Source: Candidatus Melainabacteria bacterium (lineage in GTDB: Bacteria; Cyanobacteriota; Vampirovibrionia; Obscuribacterales; Obscuribacteraceae). Taken from it: a stretch of DNA of 64,000 nt. The number at the start of each line of letters is the position of its first letter. Within the stretch, counting starts at the first letter, position 1. A program made the position numbers and the translations under genes. Location of the stretch: positions 2,356,001 to 2,420,000 of the forward strand of contig JADJWK010000001.1 in NCBI GenBank assembly GCA_016716405.1, written 5' to 3'. The notes beneath the pieces were generated by a model that searched no databases, had not been told where the DNA came from, and saw only the letters and a program-made list of their open reading frames with translations. Shown here one piece after another: positions 25,215-33,860 of this stretch.

Positions 25215-25868
25215 TCAGCGTTTTCGCCGGCCGATCAACTGATAAGTAACCTTGCACCGCACGCCTTCGCCCTGCTTGACGATGGAGATTCGCTCGAGAC
25301 CGTTGAACTGGGCGCCACCATTCTGGAGAGTCATGACCACAGCTTCCTGGGCCATAGTGTTCTTCATCGGATGCTGGTAGCGGATGAAAGCAGTGTCTCC
25401 TTTGACGTCTTGAATGAAGATCGGGCTCTTGACTCCCATGTCGTTGGTGAAGCTGTAGCCGGAGCCGGGATTGCCGCTGATCACCCATTCGTTCTGGGTC
25501 TGCATGGCGAAAGCACCGGAAGCCTGTTGCTGGAACTCGGGATTCTTCGCTTCTACTTTGGTGCGCTGACCCTGAACGAGCCAGCTTCCCATGAACCCGG
25601 GCGGCAGAGGAATGCTCTTCTGAGTCATGGCGCCGGCCTTGAGCGCCTTGGGAGGGCGTTTGTCGACATTGCCCTGGAGAGGCTGAGGCACCGCTACCGC
25701 CTGGGGCTCGGGATAAGAGGCTTCGCCCTGGTAGGGATCCTGCACATAGCCTTTCTGCTCGATGCCGAGCTTGAACGGCTCGTCGGCCCCGACGACGGTG
25801 AAGAGCCCCGGCGACAGGGCCAGGAGAGCCAGCAGGGCTGGCAAAGACAGGTGTGCCTTTTTTCGCAT
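25215..25868 (-). CDS. secreted hypothetical protein, 217 residues
   Basis: ATG 25868 follows AAGGAG by six bases and opens a clear signal peptide (ALLALLALSPGLFTVVGA). The mature part has a linker and then a beta-rich domain beginning MGSWLVQGQRTKVEAKN, with later strands VVMTLQNGGAQFNGLERI and VRCKVTYQLIG. The GSW-start pattern is reminiscent of small lipocalin/AprI-like lipid-binding or inhibitor barrels, but this is only a resemblance. The in-frame start upstream at 25907 is rejected. Confidence 0.65.
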   Translation of the reverse strand: MRKKAHLSLPALLALLALSPGLFTVVGADEPFKLGIEQKGYVQDPYQGEASYPEPQAVAVPQPLQGNVDKRPPKALKAGAMTQKSIPLPPGFMGSWLVQGQRTKVEAKNPEFQQQASGAFAMQTQNEWVISGNPGSGYSFTNDMGVKSPIFIQDVKGDTAFIRYQHPMKNTMAQEAVVMTLQNGGAQFNGLERISIVKQGEGVRCKVTYQLIGRRKR

Positions 25869-25942
25869 AGATTTCTCCTTGCCCGATGTCCAGGTTCTTC
25901 TGGTCATTGTAGTGGTTTTAATATTATTTAACCAATGCTGTC

Positions 25943-26608
25943 TTATTTGCCGTTTTTGCCGGCGGCAATTTCCAGACCGGCGATCTGCTTGGAGAATCCC
26001 ATGTCGATGAGTCTTTTGTAGGCAGACTGACCGGTCTCGGACCTGGGCTCGGCTACGACGATGTCCACAAGGGGACCGAGGGCTTCCGGATAACGATTCA
26101 TCTTGATGAAGAGATCGGCTTTGAGCAGTTTGGCGCGGTTCTTCAGCCGGCTGAACTCCAGGGCTGTCTCACGCTCGGATTTTGCTTGAAGCTGGGTATT
26201 CTCGCTCTTCTCGAAAGCTTTGAACATTTTCCAGTGGGCGTCGGCAACATCCTGGAGCCACTCGGAGATGGCAAAAATTCCATCTTTCACCTGGTCAGGA
26301 TTGGAGACCGCCAGGCGGTTCGAGAGCTCTTCTATCTTGTTTTTTGCGTCCAGGCTCGAAAGCGGAAGCTGGCTGTATATATTGCCGGCTGGCGGAGCAG
26401 GCTCGGCGCCCGGTATCGGTGCCTTATCTATTGACCCGGGGAGAGGAGAATGGCTGCTCGAGCCCGGGAGCGGCGACGACGTCTGATAGCTCGGAGCGCT
26501 GCTCGGATTGTTGCCCGGTATGGGGGAGCCATGTTGAGCGATCGCTTCGGACATGTGCAGTATCAGCCCGGTAAGGGTGGCCAGGGCAATTATTCCGGCT
26601 CTAGTCAC
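25943..26608 (-). CDS. secreted protein with Pro-Gly-Ser repeats and helical C-terminal domain
   Basis: The 221-residue product starts at GTG 26608, with GGAG eight bases upstream. It has a signal peptide (IIALATLTGLILHMSEAIA), a linker with four related SPIPGN/SPLPGS/APIPGA motifs, and an all-helical domain (about 85-215) ending in a TPR-like hairpin (KADLFIKMNRYPEALGPLVDI). Function unknown. The upstream divergent neighbour is the large S55-peptidase gene, 94 bases away. Confidence 0.65.
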   Translation of the reverse strand: MTRAGIIALATLTGLILHMSEAIAQHGSPIPGNNPSSAPSYQTSSPLPGSSSHSPLPGSIDKAPIPGAEPAPPAGNIYSQLPLSSLDAKNKIEELSNRLAVSNPDQVKDGIFAISEWLQDVADAHWKMFKAFEKSENTQLQAKSERETALEFSRLKNRAKLLKADLFIKMNRYPEALGPLVDIVVAEPRSETGQSAYKRLIDMGFSKQIAGLEIAAGKNGK

Positions 26609-26702
26609 TTTCTCTACTCCAAAGAATACAGTAGAAATTCTAGCATCCTCCAGCCACCCCTTGTGCTAGGATCAGGTGCCGCCTGTGGTGGCTTGCATTA
26701 CT

Positions 26703-29700
26703 ATGAGGGTGTCCGTGAAGAGTCAGCTTTCGGTCGTAGAGTCTGCCCGAGCGTATTTCGGCTCGCTGCTCTGGCCGATATTCGTTGCCGTCCTGCTCTG
26801 CGCCCCGGCACGATTGGCACCGGCGCTCGGGGCTGATCAGACGACTGATCAGAGTGCTGATTCTTTTGCAGATCCGTTCGCCGATTCATTCGTAGCCGCT
26901 CCGGTACCCCCAGCAGGGTCTGTTTTCCGCAACTACAACACTAATGATCGCTCCTTCGTCAATCGGTTCTTGAAGCCCGGCCAGTACATGCATGAGTCCG
27001 AGATCAAGCCGGGGATGGAGGGCTACGGACTTTCGGTGTTCAAGGGCAGCAAGGTGGAGCGGTTCGATATCAAGGTCATCGGGGTTATGAGGCAGTCCCT
27101 CAACGGCCGGGACGCAATTCTCGTTCGCATGTCCGGCAGGGCTCTGGAGCGCAATAACGTCGTCCGGGGCATGTCCGGCAGCCCTGTCTATATCGACGAT
27201 AAGCTTATCGGCGCGATTTCCTACGGTTTCGATTTCTCCAAGGACCCCATAGCCGGAGTTACTCCCATCGTGGACATGCTCGATGCACTGGCCAAGCCGT
27301 CCGACGCGCCGAAAGGGAGAGTCACGGGCAAGATCTCCGGGCCGATCGACCTGCGTGGTCGTATGGTTATCGGTGATTCTCCGGGGCGCTCACTGAGCAA
27401 TCTGCAGCGTTCCATGCTCTCTTCCGGCTCACCGGAAATGGTGCCACTGATGACGCCTGTATCGCTGTCCGGGTTCTCTCCCCGGGCTCAGCAGTATCTC
27501 AAGGACCGCCTGGGGCGTTTCGGTCTGCGGGTGAGCCAGGGTACCAGCGGCGGTCTCAATGAGGAGTTGATCAAGCTAGACCCGCGAGCTGCCGACAATC
27601 TTGTTCCCGGTAGCGCAGTAAGTGTCCTTCTTTCCACAGGCGACTTCACCTCGGCGGCCACCGGCACTGTGACAGCCTTGTTCGGAAAGCGACTCCTGGC
27701 GTTCGGGCATCCGTTCCTGGGCAGTGGCTCGCTTGATGTTCCAATGGGAAGCGCTTATGTGCACGACATCCTGCCCAGCCTTTCGGTGAGTTTCAAGCTT
27801 TCTTCCCCGATGAAAGTTCTAGGCTCCATCTATGCCGACCGCCCCTGGTCCGTGGGCGGCGAGCTCGGCCGGTCCAGTCGCATGATCCCGCTCAGTATCA
27901 GAATCGTGGACGAGGAGCGTCACTTAGAGAAGAGCTTTAAATCGCAGGTGCTGGACCATCAGGACTTCACTCCCGATATGCTGGCCGGCACGGTGATATC
28001 TGCTCTGGACGCCAGTTTTCAGTCGGCGGCTCCCTACGTGATCAAGCTCGATAGCTCGATCAAGGTGAGGGACGGTCCGACTATCAAGCGGCAGGATCAG
28101 TTCGCCAGTGGCGAGACCGCTACCGGCGCCGGCTCGATTCTCAGTCTGATGCCTTTTTTCTCCGACCCTGTCGCCGGCTATGTGCGCTCCACCGCCAGCA
28201 GGGTGTACGGCAATAAGTTCCGCCGCGCCAGTCTCGAGTCGGTGGATCTGGACATCCGGCTGAAACCGGGGAGGAACGTCACCGAGATCGAAAGGGTGGT
28301 GGTCGACAGACCTGTGGTCAAGCCCGGCGAGAAGGTTGTCTTGAGCTGTTTGCTCGATCCTTTTGACGGCGAGAAGTATGTCAGGAGAGTGGAGCTCGAG
28401 ATTCCGCGAAATGCGCCGGACGGCGACCTCGTAATCGGTGTCACCGGCGGCTCGAAGCTCGGCGAGCTCAGAAAGCGAATGAATCTCCTCGACCCTCCCT
28501 CCGAGAACCTCGAGCAGCATCTCAAGAAAGTGGAGGACAGGCCCCGTGCCGACGAACTCATCGCTGTGCTCGCTCTGCCCGATCAGGCTGTCCATATCGG
28601 CGGGCGGGCAATCCAGAATCCGCCTGCACACTGGAGCCGCCTTCTTTTCTCCAATAGATTCACCCGGGGCCCGGCCCTGGTCGACGGCGAGGAACGAGTG
28701 GTCCTTCCTCTTGATACTCACTTGAACGGCAGCCACATTGTGGCGGTGACGGTGAAGCGTCCGGTCGAGTATATGAAGAAGTCGGCCTGGCTTCCCCTGG
28801 ACAGCCAGGGCTCCGATAAGGCCAGCTCAGGTATCTATATCACCCGGCAGGCTCAGAAAGTTCTGGAAGCCTCTTCGAAGTCGAGCCTGCCGGTCAAGAT
28901 CTCCGGAGCCCCCGTGTCGACATCCGGACCTCCTGCCACCACCGGCGGTACGGCTGGAAAGCCCTCTGCGTCTAGCGACGTGTGGGCGACCGGAGCCGAG
29001 GGAGTGCATACTCGTTCGGTGCGCATGTGGAATCAGAGCGCTGAGAGCGACTTCGCCGGCGGCAGCAGGGAAAGTGTGACTATAGATAGCTGGGGGCGGA
29101 TTTTTCCGGGATTCGAGCTGAGCAGCCGGACCGACTTGTTGCCGGATCTGAGAGCCTGGTCTTGCGCTTTCGCTTCCGGTAATCTTTATGTAGGCACTGC
29201 CGATCGGGTCATGCGCTGGAGCGGTACCGGTACGCCAAAGCTACAAGCGAAGCTGGATTCGGCGATGGTCCCATGCATGACTGCAGACTCCGCTGGCAAC
29301 GTCTATGCCGCTGCCGTTCCCTCGGGTAAAGTATTCCAGGTCGCTCCCGGATTCTTGCGGGAAGTCTTCAAACCAAGGGAGAGTGTTATCTCGGCACTCT
29401 GCACCGACGGGTCCGGCAACATCCTGGTGGGTACCGCTGGAACCGGAAGGCTCTATAAAGTGAGCCCGACAGGCGGTCTCATATCGACATTCGACACGGG
29501 TCAGGCGCATGTCACCAGCCTGTGGTATTGCCGGCGCGAGAATAAGGTTTATATCGGAACCGGCGAGAGCGGCAGCGTATTCAGTCTAGACGCGTCCGGC
29601 AAGCTCTCCTGCGAGTACCAGACCGATGCCCATATAGTCACCGGGGCAGTTCGGGACAAGCAGGGTAACCTCTATGTAGTCACTGCGGGTGATGGCGAGC

Positions 29701-31580
29701 TTATCAGGATCAAGAGAACCGGACATGTAGATAAGCTGGCTACCAGCGAAGCGTTTTTCACTCTTTATTACGATGATATGAGTGACTCGGTCTTTGCTGG
29801 TGATGCCGAGGGCGATATCACCCAGATTCAGATCGAGCCCATGAATGGAAGGGCTTTCTTCGTTCCTGTAAAACGAACTGAGCAAGAGGCCGTGACGGCT
29901 CTGACCGGTAACGGGAAGGGCGGGCTCTTCGCCGTAACCAGCAATATGCCCGGTCTTCTCTCCATTAAATTCAGACCTGACAATTCCGCTTCCTTCGTGT
30001 CGCCGGTGAAGGACGCGGGACGTCGTTCGCAGTGGTCGCGTCTGAGGCTCTTCGGCGCCTTCAACGAGAGTGAGTCGAAAGTGGAGAGTCTCCTGGATGT
30101 CGAGTCGAGAAGCGGCGACTCCTCCAAGCCCGATGCTACCTGGAGTGATTTCGTGCCAGCCGGCCGTGGTGCCGACGGATTCGAGATCAAATCGCCACCG
30201 GCTCGGTTCTTTCAATACAGGCTGAGCTGGACGCCCGGCCGGTTCTCCGATGATGAGAGGACCGTTTTTCCAGCCGGGCGCGGCAATGTAGTAGGCCGGG
30301 TAATCGTCACCTATCAGCCTACCAACCTTCCACCCGGTCTTTCGCACCTGAGCTTGAATGCCGGCGATTATCTCTCCGACAAGGTCGAGGTCAAGTTGAC
30401 TGCTTCCGACGCCGACGGCGATGATGTTCTCGTCCGTGTCGATCTGTCGTCGGACAACGGCAAGACCTGGCAGCTTCTGGCGGACGATGTCAGACCCGAA
30501 GGCGGTGACAAGAAGGATAGCAAGGACAAGGAAAGCAAGGACAAGGAAAGCAAAGACAAGGAAAGAAAGGAGCAGGATCAGAAGAAGGACAAGGACGCCA
30601 AAGGCAAGAAGGGTGACAAGCCGGTTGACGCCGGAGGTTCCGAAAGGAAAGATACGAAGGAGGCGGAGCCGTCCGAGGACCCGGAGAAGGCTGATGAGAA
30701 AGGGTCTGACTCCAGCGGCGGCGATTCAGAATCCGGAGACGACGGCAGCGATTCAGACTCTGGTCAGTCCGGTTCCGACAGCGGTCCTGAAGCCGGTGAT
30801 GGCAGCGAGCCTGACTCGTCGGACAGCGAGCCGGTGCCGGACACAAGCGAGCCCGAATCAGGCAGGGCCGAGCCCGAATCCCTGAAGGTCCGCGGGAAAG
30901 GAATTCGCGGCTGGCATTGGACCTCGTGGAAGCGCATGGACGAGTCGAAAGACGCCGGCTCGGGCAAGAAGGGCGATGGCGATGCGAAGGGTGGTGGTAG
31001 CGGCAAGAAGGAGCCTTCTGACAAAGCTGGAGCGAAATCCGGCAAGCCAGGGTTGAAGCCGAAAGCCAGCCCCAAGAAGTTTACTGCCACGAAAAAGCCT
31101 TCCTGGCAGGTAGCTTCAGGAAAATCCAGCAAGCCGGCCAAGTCGAGCGACAAATTGACCTGGCAGTGGGATACCAGGAAGGTGAAGGACGGCGCCTATC
31201 TTCTTCGCTTTACGGTAGACGATGGACCATCCAACGGTGGCGTCGGCGCCAGAAGCAAAGTATATCGTTTTGTCACCGTGGACAATACCAAACCCAAGAT
31301 CGAATCGCTGGATGCGTCGTGGTCGGGACGGGATCTATCTTCTATCAGCCTGGTTGCCGAGGATGCCACATCCCCTGTGACCAATGCCACCGTTCGCTTC
31401 GATGATGGCGAGCCGTGGGCTCTGGCCGTCAGCGATGGTATGGCTGATTCCAGACGGGTCGCTTTCATAGCTCGCAAGATAAAGGCGAACAAGAAGTCGA
31501 AAGAAGTCATCGTAGAGGTGACGGACATGGCTGGAAACAAGGCTACAGAGACCATCAAGCTCAATACCAAGCTCAAGTAG
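26703..31580 (+). CDS. giant secreted protein: SpoIVB-type S55 peptidase domain, beta-propeller, charged disordered linker, Ig-like C-terminus
   Basis: From ATG 26703 the product is 1,625 residues with a signal peptide (LLWPIFVAVLLCAPARLAP). Residues 85-250 match the S55 (SpoIVB) peptidase: KPGMEGYGLSVFKGSKVERF, and VVRGMSGSPVYIDDKLIGAI, in which Ser160 is the expected nucleophile. Residues about 810-1,100 show repeated blades (GNLYVGTADRVMRW; GNILVGTAGTGRLYKV; NKVYIGTGESGSVFSL) of an NHL/PQQ-like propeller. Residues about 1,265-1,480 are Lys/Asp/Ser-rich and disordered, interrupting an Ig-like domain (VEVKLTASDADGDDVLVRVD before; DGAYLLRFTVDDGPSN after). The organism shows no sporulation genes here, so an envelope-sensing or processing role is inferred. 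Confidence 0.8.
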   Translation: MRVSVKSQLSVVESARAYFGSLLWPIFVAVLLCAPARLAPALGADQTTDQSADSFADPFADSFVAAPVPPAGSVFRNYNTNDRSFVNRFLKPGQYMHESEIKPGMEGYGLSVFKGSKVERFDIKVIGVMRQSLNGRDAILVRMSGRALERNNVVRGMSGSPVYIDDKLIGAISYGFDFSKDPIAGVTPIVDMLDALAKPSDAPKGRVTGKISGPIDLRGRMVIGDSPGRSLSNLQRSMLSSGSPEMVPLMTPVSLSGFSPRAQQYLKDRLGRFGLRVSQGTSGGLNEELIKLDPRAADNLVPGSAVSVLLSTGDFTSAATGTVTALFGKRLLAFGHPFLGSGSLDVPMGSAYVHDILPSLSVSFKLSSPMKVLGSIYADRPWSVGGELGRSSRMIPLSIRIVDEERHLEKSFKSQVLDHQDFTPDMLAGTVISALDASFQSAAPYVIKLDSSIKVRDGPTIKRQDQFASGETATGAGSILSLMPFFSDPVAGYVRSTASRVYGNKFRRASLESVDLDIRLKPGRNVTEIERVVVDRPVVKPGEKVVLSCLLDPFDGEKYVRRVELEIPRNAPDGDLVIGVTGGSKLGELRKRMNLLDPPSENLEQHLKKVEDRPRADELIAVLALPDQAVHIGGRAIQNPPAHWSRLLFSNRFTRGPALVDGEERVVLPLDTHLNGSHIVAVTVKRPVEYMKKSAWLPLDSQGSDKASSGIYITRQAQKVLEASSKSSLPVKISGAPVSTSGPPATTGGTAGKPSASSDVWATGAEGVHTRSVRMWNQSAESDFAGGSRESVTIDSWGRIFPGFELSSRTDLLPDLRAWSCAFASGNLYVGTADRVMRWSGTGTPKLQAKLDSAMVPCMTADSAGNVYAAAVPSGKVFQVAPGFLREVFKPRESVISALCTDGSGNILVGTAGTGRLYKVSPTGGLISTFDTGQAHVTSLWYCRRENKVYIGTGESGSVFSLDASGKLSCEYQTDAHIVTGAVRDKQGNLYVVTAGDGELIRIKRTGHVDKLATSEAFFTLYYDDMSDSVFAGDAEGDITQIQIEPMNGRAFFVPVKRTEQEAVTALTGNGKGGLFAVTSNMPGLLSIKFRPDNSASFVSPVKDAGRRSQWSRLRLFGAFNESESKVESLLDVESRSGDSSKPDATWSDFVPAGRGADGFEIKSPPARFFQYRLSWTPGRFSDDERTVFPAGRGNVVGRVIVTYQPTNLPPGLSHLSLNAGDYLSDKVEVKLTASDADGDDVLVRVDLSSDNGKTWQLLADDVRPEGGDKKDSKDKESKDKESKDKERKEQDQKKDKDAKGKKGDKPVDAGGSERKDTKEAEPSEDPEKADEKGSDSSGGDSESGDDGSDSDSGQSGSDSGPEAGDGSEPDSSDSEPVPDTSEPESGRAEPESLKVRGKGIRGWHWTSWKRMDESKDAGSGKKGDGDAKGGGSGKKEPSDKAGAKSGKPGLKPKASPKKFTATKKPSWQVASGKSSKPAKSSDKLTWQWDTRKVKDGAYLLRFTVDDGPSNGGVGARSKVYRFVTVDNTKPKIESLDASWSGRDLSSISLVAEDATSPVTNATVRFDDGEPWALAVSDGMADSRRVAFIARKIKANKKSKEVIVEVTDMAGNKATETIKLNTKLK

Positions 31581-31597
31581 ATTACCCCGGAGAGGTG

Positions 31598-33178
31598 ATG
31601 TTCGAAAGATTGCTCAAGACCCTTGCACGAACCAAGAGTGCCGCGCAGCTCGTGACAGAGGCTTATGGAACATCCGAGATGAAGCGGAGCCTCTCGGCAA
31701 TCGATCTGATCGCTTTTGGCGTCGGTGCCACCATCGGCTCAGGGATCTTCGCTCTCACTGGTACGGCAGCCGCCGGGCAGGCGCTCTCCGACCACCATAG
31801 CTGGTGGTCCACGCCGGTGATTAATTTCATCCTCGGGGCATCGCTCGGACGAGAACCTGCCGGTCCGGCGATTGTGATTTCGTTCTTGATCGCTGCTATC
31901 GCGTGTGGTTTCGCTGCAATGTGTTACGCTGAGCTGGCGGCGATGATTCCGGTCTCCGGCTCTGCTTATACCTTCGCCTATGCTGCCCTGGGTGAATTCA
32001 TCGCCTGGATTATCGGCTGGGATCTGATGCTCGAGTACGCTATAGGCAATGTGGCGGTGGCAGTGAGCTGGTGCGATCACTTCCTGCATTTTATGCATGG
32101 TGCATTCGGTTTGCAGTTCCCTCTCTGGCTCACCGCCGATACTGCCACAGCTCTGGCGCGTCTCCAGACCTTGCCGGCCGATCACCCCCAGTGGCAGTTC
32201 TATTCATCGACGGACCTGCCGGTCCTGTTCGGCCAGCAAGTTGCGATAAATGTCCCGGCTTTCGCCATCGTGATGTTGATCACCTGGGTGCTGGTGGTCG
32301 GGATCAGGGAGAGTTCCCTGGTCAATACCATAGCGGTAGTGATCAAGGTGGCGGTCGTGATTTTCTTTATCGCGTTCGGTGCGAGTTTTGTTCATCCGCA
32401 AAACTGGGTTCCCTTCGCTCCTGGTGGTTTTGCGGGTATCATGGGCGGTGCGGCGATAGTCTTTTTCAGCTTCATAGGATTCGATGCAGTGAGCTCCACG
32501 GCCGAAGAGACCAGGAATCCTCAAAGAGATATGCCCATCGGCATGATCGGATCTCTGATCGTCTGTTCGCTCCTCTATGCTGGAGTTTCCCTGGTTCTCA
32601 CCGGAATCATGCCTTATTCGGAATTCGCGGATGATGCGGCTCCAGTTCTCACGGCTCTCGCCTCCATTCATCAGGAATGGGCACATGTGCTCGTCAGCGT
32701 GGGAGCTCTGGCCGGGATGACATCGGTTCTGCTGGTGTTTCAGCTCGGGCAGCCACGTATATTCATGGCTATGGCGCGCGATGGGCTGTTGCCCGGCATT
32801 TTCGCCAGGCTCCATCCTAAATACAAGACCCCGCTTCTCCCGACCATCCTCACCGGTGTCTTCGTCGCTTTTACCTCTATGTTCGTCGACATCGGTCAGG
32901 CCGCCGAGCTCACCAATATCGGTACTCTGGCAGCATTTATCATCGTCTGTGGTGGTGTAGTAGTCCTGCGCAGGACCGAGGCTGATCACGAGCGACCGTT
33001 CAAATGTCCTCTGGTTCCGTGGCTTCCGCTGCTCGGAATATTCTTCTGTAGCTTTTTGATGATCTCCCTCCCCATTGTGACCTGGGTAAGGTTCTTCTTC
33101 TGGATGGCTCTTGGGGCTGCAATCTACTTTGCGTACGGAATCAGAAAGTCCAGGTTGGCCAGATCTGTAATCGAGTGA
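31598..33178 (+). CDS. APC-superfamily amino acid permease (cationic amino acid transporter type)
   Basis: The 526-residue protein has about twelve membrane segments and APC motifs: IAFGVGATIGSGIFALTGTA, YAELAAMIPVSGSAYTFAY, FFSFIGFDAVSSTAEETRNP and PRIFMAMARDGLLP. EETRNP and the overall layout match the CAT/YfnA group that imports amino acids by proton symport. ATG 31598 is preferred over GTG 31595 because GGAGAGG sits just upstream. It begins 17 bases after the S55-peptidase gene. Its 3' 975 bases are overlapped on the other strand by the DUF6088-like frame. Confidence 0.92.
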   Translation: MFERLLKTLARTKSAAQLVTEAYGTSEMKRSLSAIDLIAFGVGATIGSGIFALTGTAAAGQALSDHHSWWSTPVINFILGASLGREPAGPAIVISFLIAAIACGFAAMCYAELAAMIPVSGSAYTFAYAALGEFIAWIIGWDLMLEYAIGNVAVAVSWCDHFLHFMHGAFGLQFPLWLTADTATALARLQTLPADHPQWQFYSSTDLPVLFGQQVAINVPAFAIVMLITWVLVVGIRESSLVNTIAVVIKVAVVIFFIAFGASFVHPQNWVPFAPGGFAGIMGGAAIVFFSFIGFDAVSSTAEETRNPQRDMPIGMIGSLIVCSLLYAGVSLVLTGIMPYSEFADDAAPVLTALASIHQEWAHVLVSVGALAGMTSVLLVFQLGQPRIFMAMARDGLLPGIFARLHPKYKTPLLPTILTGVFVAFTSMFVDIGQAAELTNIGTLAAFIIVCGGVVVLRRTEADHERPFKCPLVPWLPLLGIFFCSFLMISLPIVTWVRFFFWMALGAAIYFAYGIRKSRLARSVIE

Positions 33179-33823
33179 CGTGATTTTGGCAGCATGCCGG
33201 ACTTCGCGCACGAAGCAATCGCTCGCGCGGCTATCGCCTGCCAGGCTGAGCGGGCGAAGCAGCGCGTATAGCCAGGCGGGTACGAGAGACCCGCATCTGC
33301 CGAGCTGCGCCAGGTCTTTTTCGCTCAGTTTTCTGGTGGCATCGCTCAGGTGGGCGCCTGCTAGCAGCTTGCAGCCTACATAGCAAAGCGCTCTGGCAAC
33401 CTGTCCGTGCGGTGTATCGCCGAGTCGCATTTTGCGAGAGCCGGTACTCTTGAAGTGGATGCGTGTTTGCCCGAATCGGAAGGAGCTGGTGCGACCACCG
33501 GTTGCGAACCACGCTTGAAGTGGGCTGCGATTGTCCGGCAGCATCCCCAGTTCGATTGCCAGATCCCGTGCATGTGCTATCAGCTCGCGGTCGAATGAGC
33601 GAGCTTTGATCTGGGCTAGCTCGATCACTGATATGGTTTTTTGTCTGCAGGGAAGAGCGAAGACTCCAGGGATGACTCGAATGATTTCCTGACTTTTTGC
33701 CATCTTCGAAACGGCGTTGTCTACGGACGAGCGTGTCCCGAAGGAAAGGAGATCTCTGGTGGTGAAGAGATCCTCCGGCGACAGGGTTTCGATGAAATCT
33801 CGAATTCTGGCTTTCGTGCTCAT
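32204..33823 (-). CDS. DUF6088/AbiEi-like antitoxin-type protein; frame runs on antisense to the permease
   Basis: The first 200 or so residues look like a real DUF6088/AbiEi-type protein: a winged-helix start (FTTRDLLSFGTRSSVDNAV, then VIPGVFALP), a middle domain (WFATGGRTSSFRF, RALCYVGCKLLAGA) and LSEKDLAQLGR. ATG 33823 has AGGAG six bases upstream. The frame then has no stop and continues for about 975 bases antisense to the permease, where the sequence turns polar and biased, typical of an antisense shadow. The natural stop seems lost. No AbiEii-type toxin is adjacent. A 40-bp tandem array begins about 38 bases upstream of the start. The family call is by motif only. Confidence 0.5.
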   Translation of the reverse strand: MSTKARIRDFIETLSPEDLFTTRDLLSFGTRSSVDNAVSKMAKSQEIIRVIPGVFALPCRQKTISVIELAQIKARSFDRELIAHARDLAIELGMLPDNRSPLQAWFATGGRTSSFRFGQTRIHFKSTGSRKMRLGDTPHGQVARALCYVGCKLLAGAHLSDATRKLSEKDLAQLGRCGSLVPAWLYALLRPLSLAGDSRASDCFVREVRHAAKITSLDYRSGQPGLSDSVRKVDCSPKSHPEEEPYPGHNGEGDHQKATEEYSEQRKPRNQRTFERSLVISLGPAQDYYTTTDDDKCCQSTDIGELGGLTDVDEHRGKSDEDTGEDGREKRGLVFRMEPGENAGQQPIARHSHEYTWLPELKHQQNRCHPGQSSHADEHMCPFLMNGGESRENWSRIIREFRIRHDSGENQGNSSIEERTDDQRSDHADGHISLRIPGLFGRGAHCIESYEAEKDYRRTAHDTRKTTRSEGNPVLRMNKTRTERDKENHDRHLDHYRYGIDQGTLPDPDHQHPGDQHHDGESRDIYRNLLAEQDRQVRR

Positions 33824-33860
33824 GGCTTTCTCCTGAGTCTCTTTTCTAAGACGGTGAAGC

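Noticed and set aside
26703..31580. Evidence for sporulation
   Set aside because: Only the S55 domain and a SpoIID domain are shared with spore formers; both domains also occur in non-spore-forming bacteria and no sporulation operons are present.
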